From CAWHJN01 sp963829705 (GTDB lineage: Bacteria; Bacteroidota; Rhodothermia; Rhodothermales; BA12): a DNA stretch of 64,000 bases. This document shows positions 41,790 to 51,560 of this stretch, in pieces. The notes beneath the pieces were generated by a model that saw only the letters and a list, made by a program, of their open reading frames with translations, was not told the DNA's origin and did not search any database. Made by a program: the position numbers and the translations under genes. Where the stretch lies: NCBI GenBank assembly GCA_963829705.1, contig CAWHJN010000001.1:744001-808000 (forward strand), given 5' to 3'. Every line of letters begins with the position of its first letter. Position 1 is the first letter of the stretch.

Positions 41790-43301
41790 ATGCCGCTTCC
41801 TGCCGTCCAGCTCGTCCTTTTCGGAGCGGCGGGCGACCTCGCCAACCGCAAGCTCATCCCCGCGCTCTACGACCTCTACCGCGAGGGGCACCTGCCCGAG
41901 CACGTCGCCATCGTAGGCGTGGACCGCAAGGAGATGGACGACGAGGCGTTCCGGTCGTTTTCGTGCGAGAGCGCCGGGACGTTCGGGCGCTTTTTCCCCG
42001 ATGGTGCCGACGCCGAGAGCTGGAGCGCGTTCGAGAAACGGCTCTTCTACCTCACCGCCGACGCGACGGAAGCGGAGTCGTACACCCGGCTCGCGCAAAA
42101 ACTCGACGGCATCAACGGCGTCGCCGAGACCCCGCACCGGGTGTTCTACTTCGCCGTCGCCCCGTTCCTCGTCGCCGCCATCGCGAAGGGGCTGGCGGGC
42201 GCGGGCTTGCTGGACGACGAAAAGCGCGACCGCCTCGTCGTCGAAAAACCCTTCGGCACCGACCTCGCCAGCGCGCACCTGCTCGACAAAGTGTTGCTCG
42301 ACGCCGCCGACGAGTGCCAGATCTACCGGATCGACCATTACCTCGGCAAGGAGACCGTCCAGAACATCCTCGCTTTCCGCTTCGCCAACGCGCTGTTCGA
42401 ACCCATCTGGGACCGCCGCTACATCGACCACGTGCAGATCACCGTGGCCGAGACGGTAGGCGTGGGGCACCGGGGCGGCTACTACGAGCACGCGGGCGCG
42501 CTGCGCGACATGATCCAGAACCACCTTTTGCAGCTGCTCTGCCTCGTGGCGATGGAGCCGCCGGTGGCCTTCGCCGCCGACGAGGTGCGAAGCAAAAAGG
42601 TGGACGTGCTGAGAGCCGTCCGCCCCATCCTGCCCGACGACGTCCACACCTACGCCGTGCGCGGGCAGTACGGCGCGGGCTACGTCGAGGGCGCGATGGT
42701 GCCGCGCTACCGCGACGAGCAGGGCGTCGATCCGCACTCGACGACGGAGACGTACGCCGCCCTCAAGCTCTACATCGACAACTGGCGCTGGCAGGATGTG
42801 CCGTTCTACCTCCGCACGGGCAAGCGCCTGCCGCGCCGGGTGAGCGAGGTGTCGGTCGTCTTCAACCCCGTGCCGCACCGCGCCTTCCCCGCCGGGGCCG
42901 ACGAGGCATGGCGGCCCAACCGCCTCGTGCTCCGCATCCAGCCCGACGAGGGCATCGTGCTGAAATTCCAGGCCAAGCGCCCCGGCCCCAACATGCTGCT
43001 CCACCCCGTGGCGATGCGCTTCGACTACGACGAGGCCTACGGCGGGGCTTCGCCCGACGCCTACGAAACGCTCTTGCTCGACGCCATCGAGGGCGACGCC
43101 ACGCTGTTCATGCGCGCCGACCAGGTAGAGGCCGCGTGGCGCGTCGTTCAGCCCATCCTCGACGTGTGGGAAACCGCCGCGCCGCCTGAATTCCCCAACT
43201 ACGCCTCGGGCACGTGGGGACCGTCTGCCGCCGACCACCTCCTCGCCTCCGACGGCCGGACATGGCTCGACCCGCTCCCCGCCGACCCGCCCGCCGGGTG
43301 A
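41790..43301 (+). CDS. zwf: Glucose-6-phosphate 1-dehydrogenase
   Basis: A 503-aa protein from ATG 41790. The NADP-binding FGAAGDLANRKLIPALYDLY is near residue 10. The catalytic RIDHYLGKETVQNILAFRF holds the His of the active site. VEKPFGTDLASA, TETYAALKLYIDNWRWQDVP and FYLRTGKRLPRRVSEV are conserved. It converts glucose-6-phosphate to 6-phosphogluconolactone, feeding the pentose phosphate pathway with NADPH. It lies 100 bp downstream of the DUF1080 gene. Confidence 0.95.
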   Translation: MPLPAVQLVLFGAAGDLANRKLIPALYDLYREGHLPEHVAIVGVDRKEMDDEAFRSFSCESAGTFGRFFPDGADAESWSAFEKRLFYLTADATEAESYTRLAQKLDGINGVAETPHRVFYFAVAPFLVAAIAKGLAGAGLLDDEKRDRLVVEKPFGTDLASAHLLDKVLLDAADECQIYRIDHYLGKETVQNILAFRFANALFEPIWDRRYIDHVQITVAETVGVGHRGGYYEHAGALRDMIQNHLLQLLCLVAMEPPVAFAADEVRSKKVDVLRAVRPILPDDVHTYAVRGQYGAGYVEGAMVPRYRDEQGVDPHSTTETYAALKLYIDNWRWQDVPFYLRTGKRLPRRVSEVSVVFNPVPHRAFPAGADEAWRPNRLVLRIQPDEGIVLKFQAKRPGPNMLLHPVAMRFDYDEAYGGASPDAYETLLLDAIEGDATLFMRADQVEAAWRVVQPILDVWETAAPPEFPNYASGTWGPSAADHLLASDGRTWLDPLPADPPAG

Positions 43302-43409
43302 TGCTGCTTTCCCTCACACGGATTTCAGCCTTCTCCTCTCCCATCCGCCGCGCGGCGAGCCGCATGTTGCCCCTCAGTTCCGATCACACACGGAGGAGGC
43401 ACGAGATCC

Positions 43410-44238
43410 ATGCGCTGGTTTTTCGTAGCAACGACCGTCGCCGCCGGAGGGCTTCTCGTCGCCTGGGCGCTGCGCGCGCGGCAGGAGCAGGCGGTGGACA
43501 CGCTCTGGCGTGAACTCGACCGGCCTGGTGAGGGCGCGCCCTTCGACCCGGCCCTGACCGACACCCTGCCTGACCCGGCGCAGCGGTATTTCCGGCACGC
43601 CATCGCGCCGGGCACACCGCTCGCCACGTCGGTACGCCTCACGATGCACGGCACCATCCGCCTCCAGCCCGACGCCGAGCCCTTGCCGATGCAGGCCGAA
43701 CAGATCCTTGCGCCGCCTCGCGGATTCGTGTGGAAAGCCCGCGTCAGTAAAGGGCCGATGCGGATTCAGTGGCTTCGACCGCTACGGACATGGCAGAGGG
43801 GCGATGCGGTGGTGGCTCTACGGCCTCGTGCCTGTCGCCCACGCTACTGGGCCGGATGTGACCCGCTCCGCCGCCGGGCGTCTGGCAGGCGAGGCGGTGT
43901 TCGTCCCCTCCGCCCTCCTGCTGCACCGAGAGGTGGTGTGGGAAGCCATCGATAGCACTACCGCTCGGGCGACGTTGCGCGTGGACGACGAGCCCGTCAC
44001 CTTCACGCTGACCGTAGACGCCGAGGGACGCCTCCAAGGCGTGAGCATCCACCGATGGAAAGACGACCGGGGCGACGGCACGCCGGGCTATGTGTCGTTC
44101 GACGTGGACGGCTTTGGCGACGAGCACACCTTTGGCGGCTACACGATTCCGACGCGCTTCCGGGCCGGATGGCGGCTCGGCCAACCCGACGAAGACCCGT
44201 TCTTCCACGCGGTGATCGACACGGCTGCGTACCGCTGA
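43410..44238 (+). pseudogene. DUF6544-like membrane protein, frameshifted
   Basis: Starts MRWFFVATTVAAGGLLVAWA (membrane anchor), then LTDTLPDPAQRYFRHAIAPG and FVWKARVSKGPMRIQ. The frame breaks near 43770. In the next frame comes GFDRYGHGRGAMRWWLYGLV, VPVAHATGPDVTRSAAGRLA and PSALLLHREVVWEAID to the stop 44236-44238. Removing one T (CAGTGGC to CAGGGC) would join the parts. Together they match the DUF6544 layout. Function unknown. It follows zwf. Confidence 0.72.
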
Positions 44239-44266
44239 CCGTGGTTTTAACCGCGCGAAAAAACAA

Positions 44267-44965
44267 TCACCGTCGCGGCAGATGCCACGAGAGGCCCAGC
44301 GACAGCGCGAAGTCGTCGAATTGCACGTCGCGGTCGTCGAGGGGCGTGAGGGGGACGTTGGACAGAAACTGCATCTCGAAGCCCAGTGGGCCACCCGTCC
44401 GCAGGTACGCGCCGTGATCGAGCACCGAGCCCGTGTACCCGTCGAACGCTCCGGTCTTGCGGATATCCAGATGCGCGACACGGGCAGTGTAGCCCAGCGT
44501 GAAGCCGCTCCTCCACTCGCGCGAGACGTTGACCTGTCCGGAAACGCGTGTCAGATCCGTCTCGACGAAATACACGTCTGCCGGGCCGAGGCAGCAGGTG
44601 CTGCCGAGGTCCTGTGTCTGGCCTCGCCCCAGGCCCGCGATGCCTTCGATCCTGAACCCGTCGCCGATCTCGCCCGAGGCGAAGACGCCGCCTTCGTAGA
44701 GCTGTTGTCGGCGATACTTGCGCGCCGTGGCCAGGTCGCTGCTGTGGTCCGCGACGTACGTGCCTGCGCCCCACACGCCCCCGTGCGGCAGCACCACCAC
44801 GGCGGCCTGCGCGTGTCCGCCAGCGGGGGTGGCGAAGTGTGCCGACGCCCGCACCTGTCCGGGTTGGTCGATGCCGGGTGTGAGCGCCGGGGTAGGCGTG
44901 TAGAGCACGGGCGGGCAGCCGGTGAGCAGCAGCGGCGCGAGCAGCACGAGGGCGAGGATACGCAT
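44267..44965 (-). CDS. Lipoprotein with beta-rich, outer-membrane-protein-like body
   Basis: A 232-aa protein from ATG 44965: lipoprotein signal (ALVLLAPLLLTGC). The mature part has repeated amphipathic strands such as YEGGVFASGEIGDGFRIEGI, QVNVSREWRSGFTLGYTARV and FDDFALSLGLSWHLPRR, the last ending in an aromatic-plus-basic terminus. It looks like a small beta-barrel or lipid-anchored barrel. Function unknown. It converges on the DUF6544 pseudogene. Confidence 0.65.
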   Translation of the reverse strand: MRILALVLLAPLLLTGCPPVLYTPTPALTPGIDQPGQVRASAHFATPAGGHAQAAVVVLPHGGVWGAGTYVADHSSDLATARKYRRQQLYEGGVFASGEIGDGFRIEGIAGLGRGQTQDLGSTCCLGPADVYFVETDLTRVSGQVNVSREWRSGFTLGYTARVAHLDIRKTGAFDGYTGSVLDHGAYLRTGGPLGFEMQFLSNVPLTPLDDRDVQFDDFALSLGLSWHLPRR

Positions 44966-45184
44966 AGCGGGTATTCTGGAAACGACGCCTCTAAAATGCG
45001 CATCCCCCGCCCCGATCTGCACGACACACCCTCGCCCCACCGCGACCAGCCTGGCCCGTGTCGCATTCAGGCGCGGGCCTGTCGCATATCGGCGGATTGG
45101 AAGAGGCGCGATGGGGTCAGGTCCAAACGCCGTGGGACGTGCCATCACCTCTCCAGCGGCCTCGACGTTTGGCCACCTCCCATC

Positions 45185-47392
45185 CTAGCTGTTCCGCGTT
45201 CCGACCTCCGCGTTCCCACTTTCAAAATCCGGCCATTCCGACGGCGCGGCGCCGTAGGCTTCGCGGAAGACGCGGGCGAAATGCGAGGCGTTGGCGAAAC
45301 CCACGGCGAAGGCGACCTCGCTGACCGTTCCATAGCGACCGCGCAGGAGTTGAGCGGCACGGCTGAGGCGCAGCGTTTTGAGGTACGTCGCGGGCGTCAT
45401 GCCGACGAGCGCGCTCAGCTTGCGCTCGAGCTGGCGGCGCGATAGGCCGAGGTCGTCCGCGAGGGCGTCCACGCCGTAGTGTTCGTCCTCCATCCGCGCC
45501 TCGACGGTTTCCCGCGCCCGGCGCAGAAAAGCATCCTCTGCGGATTCCACCTCGACGAGCGACGCCTCGACGGCAGGCGCGGGGCCGGGCGGGGCGGTGA
45601 GTGTCGCCTGCACGCGGGCGCGGTGCTGGGCGAGGCGGGCGAGCAGGTTGCGCACGCGCAGGCGCACTTCCTCTGGCGAGAACGGCTTGTCGAGGTATTC
45701 GTCCGCGCCCATCCGCAGGCCGCCCAGCCGGTCGGCCTCGCCCGTCAGTGCCGTAAGCAGGATGACGGGGATGTGGTCGAGCGCTTTTTCCTCGCGCAGC
45801 GCCGCCACCAGTTCGAAGCCGTCGAGGCGTGGCATCATCACGTCGGAAATGATGAGGTCGGGCACGAGGTCGCGGGCTTTTTCGAGCGCCTCCGTGCCGT
45901 CGCGCGCCTCCTCGACGCGCACCTCCCCGGCCAGCACCGACGAGACGAACAGCCGCAGGTCGGCATCGTCGTCCACCACGAGCACCAGCGGCGCGTTGCC
46001 GGGCGCAGAATCGACAGGCGCAGGCAGCGCGAGCGGCACATCGTGAACGGTTTCGGGCGTGGCGCGCGCGTCCTCCACGCCCGTCGTGGGCAGGTAGACG
46101 GAGAACGTCGTCCCGACGCCCACCTCGCTCTCGACCTCGACGCGCCCGCCGTGCAGCTTCACCATTTCCTTCGTCAGCGTCAGCCCGAGGCCGGTGCCCT
46201 CGACGTGCGCGGTGGAGGCGGCGCGGCGGTAGCGGTCGAACAGGCGAGGCAGTTCGTGCCGGGCGATGCCCACGCCGGTGTCGCGCACCTCGACGACCGC
46301 AAAGCCCTCTTCTTCGCGCAGCCCCACGCGGATCTTGCCACCCTCGGGCGTGAACTTGGCGGCGTTCGAGAGCAGGTTGACGACGATGCGGTCGAGCTTG
46401 TCGCGGTCGAACGTGAGCGGCAACGCGTCGAGGTCGGTGTCGAAATCGAGCGTCAGCCGATTACGCTCGGCCAGCGAGCGGAAGGAGGCCGTGACGCCCC
46501 GCAGAAACGCGACGGCATCCTGGCGCGAGGCGTGGAGGTCGAGGTGGCCCGCTTCGAGGCGGGCGAAGTCGAGCAGCTGGCCGACGAGTTGCAAGAGGCG
46601 CTGCGACGACCGCTGCATCACGCCGAGTTCAGCGCGGGCGCTCTCGGGCAGGGCCGGGCTTTCGAGCAGGTGCGCGAGCGGGCCAGAGATGAGCGTCAGC
46701 GGTGTGCGGAGTTCGTGCGAGACTCCGGCAAAAAAGCGCGACCGGGCTTCGAGCAGGCGGGCGTTTTCACGCGCCTGGTCGCGGATCACCTGCGCGTGCC
46801 AGAACGCCTGCCGCGCGTACATCTCGAGCGAGAACGCCGCGAACATCCCGATGAGGTTGCCCGCCGAGTAGAACACCAGGCTGTTGACGAACTGCGCCGT
46901 GGGCACGTCCTTGAAAAACGCCGCGACGACGAGAAACGCCGCGACGATGCTCCACGCGGCGAAGGTCGCGTAGGCGAAGCGCAGCCTGAACATGAAGTAG
47001 ATGGCGACGATGACGAGGATGGGGCCGTTGTAGTAGCCGACGTTTCGGCTGTCGAGCGCGAGCATCACCATGAGCCCCCACCCCGCCCCCGCGAGCACGA
47101 GTGCCGTCGCCGCCTGCATCCACCGGCGGAAGCCGCGCGCGTACGAGGCGGCGATGAACACTCCGCCCAGCACGGCCATCAGCGCCCGGATGCCCCACGT
47201 TTCGCCAAGGATGTGCGGCGCGTTGAGGTAATCGACGACGCTGTAGACGACGCTGTAGACGAACATTCCCAGTCCCATCGCCCAGCGCACGGCCAGCAGC
47301 GATTTGCGCGCGTAGTCGTGCCGGAACAGGCGTTCGAGGCGCGTGTCGGCGAAGGCGAGCGTGAACGGGCGCTGTGGAGGCAGGGCGAGCAT
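45185..47392 (-). CDS. Hybrid histidine kinase - response regulator - AraC protein
   Basis: A 735-aa one-protein signalling system from ATG 47392. About six membrane helices form an input region (residues 35-190). HisKA (RFFAGVSHELRTPLTLISGP) gives the phospho-His near residue 225; HATPase motifs are NLLSNAAKFTPEGG, VRDTGVGIA and GTGLGLTLTKEMV. A receiver domain follows with Asp (LIISDVMMPRLDGFEL), then an AraC-type HTH (LADDLGLSRRQLERKLSALV, EVAFAVGFANASHFARVFRE). It lacks the large periplasmic sensor of SusR-type hybrids. The last 12-14 residues (FESGNAEVGTRNS) come from a dispersed repeat. It is divergent from the DUF1622 gene. Confidence 0.9.
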   Translation of the reverse strand: MLALPPQRPFTLAFADTRLERLFRHDYARKSLLAVRWAMGLGMFVYSVVYSVVDYLNAPHILGETWGIRALMAVLGGVFIAASYARGFRRWMQAATALVLAGAGWGLMVMLALDSRNVGYYNGPILVIVAIYFMFRLRFAYATFAAWSIVAAFLVVAAFFKDVPTAQFVNSLVFYSAGNLIGMFAAFSLEMYARQAFWHAQVIRDQARENARLLEARSRFFAGVSHELRTPLTLISGPLAHLLESPALPESARAELGVMQRSSQRLLQLVGQLLDFARLEAGHLDLHASRQDAVAFLRGVTASFRSLAERNRLTLDFDTDLDALPLTFDRDKLDRIVVNLLSNAAKFTPEGGKIRVGLREEEGFAVVEVRDTGVGIARHELPRLFDRYRRAASTAHVEGTGLGLTLTKEMVKLHGGRVEVESEVGVGTTFSVYLPTTGVEDARATPETVHDVPLALPAPVDSAPGNAPLVLVVDDDADLRLFVSSVLAGEVRVEEARDGTEALEKARDLVPDLIISDVMMPRLDGFELVAALREEKALDHIPVILLTALTGEADRLGGLRMGADEYLDKPFSPEEVRLRVRNLLARLAQHRARVQATLTAPPGPAPAVEASLVEVESAEDAFLRRARETVEARMEDEHYGVDALADDLGLSRRQLERKLSALVGMTPATYLKTLRLSRAAQLLRGRYGTVSEVAFAVGFANASHFARVFREAYGAAPSEWPDFESGNAEVGTRNS

Positions 47393-47473
47393 CGCGTGGG
47401 CATTTTGCGTAAAGTAGCATCCCCGCCGCACCGTCACGCGCACGCCGCTGTTTTCCTCTGCACCCGCTGCCCG

Positions 47474-48022
47474 ATGCCCCTTTCTTCCGCCTCGCGCTCT
47501 TCGTCCGACGCTCCCGAAACGCCCCGCCGCGCCGCCACCGTCTGGGCCGAGGTGCTCTTGCCGCTCGGCCTCATCGCCGGGCTCGTGGTGCTGCTGAGTC
47601 TCAACGTCGAACCGAGTGCGCCGACGGCTGAGCCCGCCTCGGCGCTCGAAGCGTGGCTGCGGACGCTCGTGGGCTACCTCGCGGGCGGTGCCGAGATTGC
47701 CGCTGCAGGGGTGATCGGCGTGGGCATCGCGCGGGCCGTTTTTCACTACGCACGGCGGTTTTTCCAGCGCGGCGCGAAGCACGTCGATGCCACGGAGCGC
47801 ATCCGGCTGCAACTCGGGCGCGTGCTGGCGCTGGGGCTGGAGTTCACGCTGGCCTCCGACATTCTCCGTACCGCCGTCGCCCCGACGCGGCAGGACATCC
47901 TCAACCTCGGAGCCATCGTGCTGCTTCGAACGCTCCTCAACTACTTCCTCGAACGCGAAATCCGTACCGGCGAAGCCCGCCGCGAAGAGGCTGAAGGGGG
48001 CCAGGGCGCGGTGACGGAGTAG
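47474..48022 (+). CDS. DUF1622-like membrane protein
   Basis: A 182-aa protein. Membrane helices: VLLPLGLIAGLVVLLSLNV, YLAGGAEIAAAGVIGVGIAR. Then RIRLQLGRVLALGLEFTLASDILRTAVAPTRQD (given in outline), the DUF1622 signature, and a final helix NLGAIVLLRTLLNYFLEREI. The family has no assigned role. It is divergent from the hybrid kinase gene with 81 bp between the starts. Confidence 0.78.
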   Translation: MPLSSASRSSSDAPETPRRAATVWAEVLLPLGLIAGLVVLLSLNVEPSAPTAEPASALEAWLRTLVGYLAGGAEIAAAGVIGVGIARAVFHYARRFFQRGAKHVDATERIRLQLGRVLALGLEFTLASDILRTAVAPTRQDILNLGAIVLLRTLLNYFLEREIRTGEARREEAEGGQGAVTE

Positions 48023-48190
48023 CGATCACGCGGTTTCTTCCGGCGGCAACTCCCGGGGACTGTGTGGCCGCTGGGGCTCCTGCCAGGTGGGAGGCTCGCG
48101 CTGGTGTAGGGGCGCGGACGGCACAACCTTCCGGCACATCCCTACGCCTGCCCATCGTATGCTGGTGGTTCACTCACCCCACATCGTGCC

Positions 48191-48403
48191 ATGAAAACCA
48201 ACATGGGTCGCTTCGACCGCGTTTTGCGCGTGTCTCTCGCCGTGCTCGTCCTCGTGCTCTACCTCGCGGGCGTCATCAGCGGCACCGTCGCGCTGGTGCT
48301 TGGCGTGCTGGCGGTCATCTTCGTGTTGACAGGGCTGGTGGGCACGTGCCCGGCGTACCTGCCCTTCGGCATCGACACGCGGCAGAAACGCCCTCAGGTG
48401 TAG
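48191..48403 (+). CDS. DUF2892 (YgaP-like) small membrane protein
   Basis: A 70-aa protein: MKTNMGRFDRVLRVSLAVLV, a two-helix membrane hairpin, and the family ending TGLVGTCPAYLPFGIDTR with the CPxYxPFG motif. The family is widespread and small; the function is unclear. Its 3' end overlaps that of the convergent kinase-like gene by 10 bp. Confidence 0.82.
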   Translation: MKTNMGRFDRVLRVSLAVLVLVLYLAGVISGTVALVLGVLAVIFVLTGLVGTCPAYLPFGIDTRQKRPQV

Positions 48404-49254
48404 CGCCGCAGCACGTCGAGCACGCGCCCGGCGTAGCTCTGCCCGAACAGGTTGAGATGGTTAAGGAGGTGGTAGAGCGCGTAAACGGGCCGTCGCTCGT
48501 CGGCTCCGCTGCCGAGCGGCCACGCCTCGTCGTAGGCGTCGAAGAACCGCTGGTCGAAGCCGCCAAAGAGGTGGCACAGCGCCAGTTCGGCCTCGCGCGG
48601 GCCGTGGTAGACGGCGGGGTCGATGAGGAACGGCATGGCCTCTGGCCCGCACAGCGCGTTGCCGCTCCACAGGTCGCCGTGGAGGAGCGACGATGGCGTG
48701 TCGGCGTGGAGAATCTGGCCGAGTTTTTCGAGGAGCGCGTCACCGAGGCGGTCCATCTCGGGCGTCGTGAGCCCTTTTCGGCGGGCGAGGTCCAGTTGCG
48801 GAGCGAGGCGCTGGTCGCGCCAGAAGGCGACGGCGTCGCGCATCTCGGCATTCGCCTGCTGCGTCAGGCCGATGTAGTTGTCGCGCGCGTAGCCGTGCAC
48901 GTTGCCCACGGTGTCGCGGTGCAGCGTCGCCAGGTGCTGACCCAGTTGCTCCCAGTAGGCAGGCATCGGCGTGGTCGTCTCGATCCATTCGAGGGCGATC
49001 CACGACGCGCTCAGGGCGCGGACTTCGGGCATGGGCATCGCCTGCGTTTCGCCGATTGCCCGTAGGCCGTCGGCCTCGGCCTCGAAGAAATCCGCGGGCA
49101 CGTTGGCGCGCGTTTTGGCAAAAAGCGGCTCGCCCGTCGCCAGCGTCACCTTGTACGCCCGGCTGATGTCACCGCCCCCGATGGGCTGGAGGTCGGCTAC
49201 CCGCTCGTTGAGGGCGAGGGCAAGGTCGGCGGCAAACGCATCGTCGTGGGTCAT
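48394..49254 (-). CDS. Fructosamine-3-kinase family protein
   Basis: A 286-aa protein with the fructosamine-kinase fold: GGGDISRAYKVTLATGEPLF, FFEAEADGLRAIGET, LEWIETTTP, then the catalytic LLHGDLWSGNALCGPEAMPF with FLIDPAVYHGPREAELALCH. These phosphorylate ketoamines on glycated proteins and small molecules, making them unstable (deglycation). A length near 286 aa and all catalytic motifs fit an active enzyme. It is divergent from the MFS gene (248 bp gap). Confidence 0.88.
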   Translation of the reverse strand: MTHDDAFAADLALALNERVADLQPIGGGDISRAYKVTLATGEPLFAKTRANVPADFFEAEADGLRAIGETQAMPMPEVRALSASWIALEWIETTTPMPAYWEQLGQHLATLHRDTVGNVHGYARDNYIGLTQQANAEMRDAVAFWRDQRLAPQLDLARRKGLTTPEMDRLGDALLEKLGQILHADTPSSLLHGDLWSGNALCGPEAMPFLIDPAVYHGPREAELALCHLFGGFDQRFFDAYDEAWPLGSGADERRPVYALYHLLNHLNLFGQSYAGRVLDVLRRYT

Positions 49255-49502
49255 GGGGTGGAAGTCGAAAGTGGGAACGCGGAATGCGGAACGGGAGATG
49301 ACGCGAAAATCTGTTGTACGGGCGTGCCGAGGTGCGCCCTGCGGCGACGGAGTGCGCCTGTGGCCATCTCAACCAGATCGCGCCAACGTCCTCCACCCGC
49401 TGCCTGCCCCGCCCCGCGCCATCTTTTTTTTCGCGTGGTGCGGGCTGGTACTCCTCCGCAGCGCGTACTTCGCACCTTTCACTTTGCACCTCCAACCTCC
49501 AC

Positions 49503-50708
49503 ATGTTTCCCTGGCGGTACCTCCGCGACCTGCCGCGCCCGATGTGGACGCTCGCCGCCGCGACGCTCATCAACCGGATGGGCGTGATGGCGATGCCGTT
49601 TCTCGTGCTCTACCTCACGCAGGTGCTGGGCTTTTCCGAAGCGCGAGCGGGCTTCACCTTCGGACTCTACGGCGCGGGCGTGCTGGCGGGCGCGCCCCTC
49701 GGCGGCTGGCTGTGCGACCGCGTCGGGGCGGCGCGCGTGCTCGTGGGCGCGCTCGTGGGCGGCGGCCTGCTGATGTTCGCGTTTCCCCTTGTGAAAGCCC
49801 CCGTCGCCGTGCAGGTGCTGGCGTTCGCGTGGCCTCTCGTAGCCGACACCGCCCGACCGGCAGGGCTGACGGTCGTGACGGCGCTCGTGGGGCCGGAGCA
49901 GCGGCGGCAGGCGATTGCGCTCAACCGGCTCGCCATCAACCTCGGCATGAGCATCGGGCCGGTGGTTGGCGGCGTGCTCGCGGCGTGGTCGTTCCCGCTG
50001 CTGTTCGTCGTCGATGGCCTCACGTCGCTCGCGGCGGGCGGTTATCTCATCGCCCGGTTTGCGAGCATCGACGTACCCGAGGAACAGGCGTCGGTGTCCG
50101 GCTCTAAAGCGCGGCGGTCGCTGTGGCGCAATACCGAACTCGTCGGGTTTCTGCTGCCGCTCGTGGTGGTGGTGGCCGTGTTCGCGCTGCAGGTGGGGCC
50201 GATGTCGCTGTACGTCGTCGAGGGGCTGGGGCATTCGACGGTCGTGTACGGCCTGCTCGGCGCGGTGAACACGGTGCTCATCGTGCTCTTCGAGGTACCC
50301 GTCAACGGCTGGACGCGCGCGTGGCCGCTGCGGCGTGGCCTGGTGACGGGCGGCGTGCTGGTGTCGCTGGGCGTGGGAGCCATTGCCTTTCTGACGCACC
50401 CCGTCGCCCTCGGCGCGGCCGTGGCGGTGGCGGCGTTTGGCGAGATGCTGCTGTTTCCCGTGGCCGCGACGTATGTGGCCGAGATCGCCCCTGCCGGGCA
50501 GCGCGGACGCTACATGGGCGCGTACAGCTTCGCCTTCGGGCTGTCGTTTGCCGTGGGGCCGTGGCTGGGGGTGGTGACCCTCGGGGCCTACGGAGCGGCG
50601 GTGACGTTCGCCACGGCAGGCGTGTTGGGGTTGCTGGCGGCGCTGCTGCTCGGCCCTCCGGCTACGGCTCCCGCCGTGGCGACACCGCCACATCCTCTGT
50701 CCGGATGA
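49503..50708 (+). CDS. Major facilitator superfamily transporter
   Basis: A 401-aa protein with about twelve membrane helices. The motif between helices 2 and 3 is GWLCDRVGAARVLVGAL (MFS motif A, G-x-x-x-D-R-x-G-x-R). LNRLAINLGMSIGPVVGGVL marks the later MFS drug-exporter-like segment. Similar proteins export drugs or unknown solutes. Substrate cannot be predicted. The 3' end overlaps the convergent DUF6503 gene by 47 bp. Confidence 0.85.
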   Translation: MFPWRYLRDLPRPMWTLAAATLINRMGVMAMPFLVLYLTQVLGFSEARAGFTFGLYGAGVLAGAPLGGWLCDRVGAARVLVGALVGGGLLMFAFPLVKAPVAVQVLAFAWPLVADTARPAGLTVVTALVGPEQRRQAIALNRLAINLGMSIGPVVGGVLAAWSFPLLFVVDGLTSLAAGGYLIARFASIDVPEEQASVSGSKARRSLWRNTELVGFLLPLVVVVAVFALQVGPMSLYVVEGLGHSTVVYGLLGAVNTVLIVLFEVPVNGWTRAWPLRRGLVTGGVLVSLGVGAIAFLTHPVALGAAVAVAAFGEMLLFPVAATYVAEIAPAGQRGRYMGAYSFAFGLSFAVGPWLGVVTLGAYGAAVTFATAGVLGLLAALLLGPPATAPAVATPPHPLSG

Positions 50709-51423
50709 CGGAGATGCTGTCGAGCCGCCCGGCCTCGTAGAGCGCGCCGTAGCGCGTCAGGTCGCCCTCGAGAACGGCGTGCGGTGCGGCGAGGTTGTGG
50801 TAATCGGCAAAGCGGATGCCGCCCACGGTGCGCGGGTCGAAAGCCACGCGAAAGCGGCTCTGGTAGGGCGTGTCGTCGGGACTGAAGGTGTAGGCGAGGT
50901 AGTCCATCGTGTGTCGGTCGCGGTGGAACCAGTAGAGGTACTGATCCTCGAAATCCGGCCCGCCACCCTCCTGCCTGAACGAGACGGCCACGCGCTCGTA
51001 CGGCTCGCCGTCGAGGACTTCCGGCCCGGCGTACGTCGCCACGACGGCGGCGTCGCGCAGGCGGTACGGCAGCAGCACGAAGTACGGGACGGAGTTGACC
51101 GTCGTGAGGATCGCGGCCTGCTCGGCCTCGCCAAGCGGGACGGCCTCTCCATTCACCGTGCGGCGCACCTCACCGGCATCGAGCACGTCCACGACCGCTC
51201 CCGTCGAGTCCTCGAACGCGCGTGTGTAGGTGAACGTGCCGCCGTTAAGCCGGGCGGTGTAGCGCTCGCCGCGGAAGGTGAAGGCGATCTCCGTTTCGTC
51301 GTACGCCGTGCCGCCGTGCGCCGCGATGGCCTCGTCGATGAGATGCTGCGCGTGCGCGTCGCCCGGCGGATCGGGAGCCGTACACGCGGACGCGAACAGG
51401 ACGAAGGCGACGAGCAGACGCAT
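50662..51423 (-). CDS. DUF6503-like lipoprotein
   Basis: A 253-aa protein with a lipoprotein signal (LLVAFVLFASAC). The family pattern is visible: HLIDEAIAAHGGTAYDETEI, TFRGERYTARLNGGTFTYTR, VNSVPYFVLLPYRLRDAAVV, DQYLYWFHRDRHTMDYLAYT and VGGIRFADYHNLA. The function is unassigned; it is a frequent Bacteroidota envelope lipoprotein. Confidence 0.72.
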   Translation of the reverse strand: MRLLVAFVLFASACTAPDPPGDAHAQHLIDEAIAAHGGTAYDETEIAFTFRGERYTARLNGGTFTYTRAFEDSTGAVVDVLDAGEVRRTVNGEAVPLGEAEQAAILTTVNSVPYFVLLPYRLRDAAVVATYAGPEVLDGEPYERVAVSFRQEGGGPDFEDQYLYWFHRDRHTMDYLAYTFSPDDTPYQSRFRVAFDPRTVGGIRFADYHNLAAPHAVLEGDLTRYGALYEAGRLDSISVIRTEDVAVSPRREP

Positions 51424-51560
51424 GGGAGCACCGGGTTTGGCGACTCAACGCGACGGGCCACGTGCTGTTCGGCACGCTTCCACCCCGGCCCGATTGAATC
51501 GGCACATCCCGCTGCCGATACCTGCTTCAACTGCCTTTCCCTGCTCCGCCCCCGTTGCCC

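Noticed and set aside
45479..47473. Plus-strand frame opposite the hybrid kinase reading into the DUF1622 gene
   Set aside because: Only the part from 47474 resembles a real protein; the rest is antisense to the kinase.
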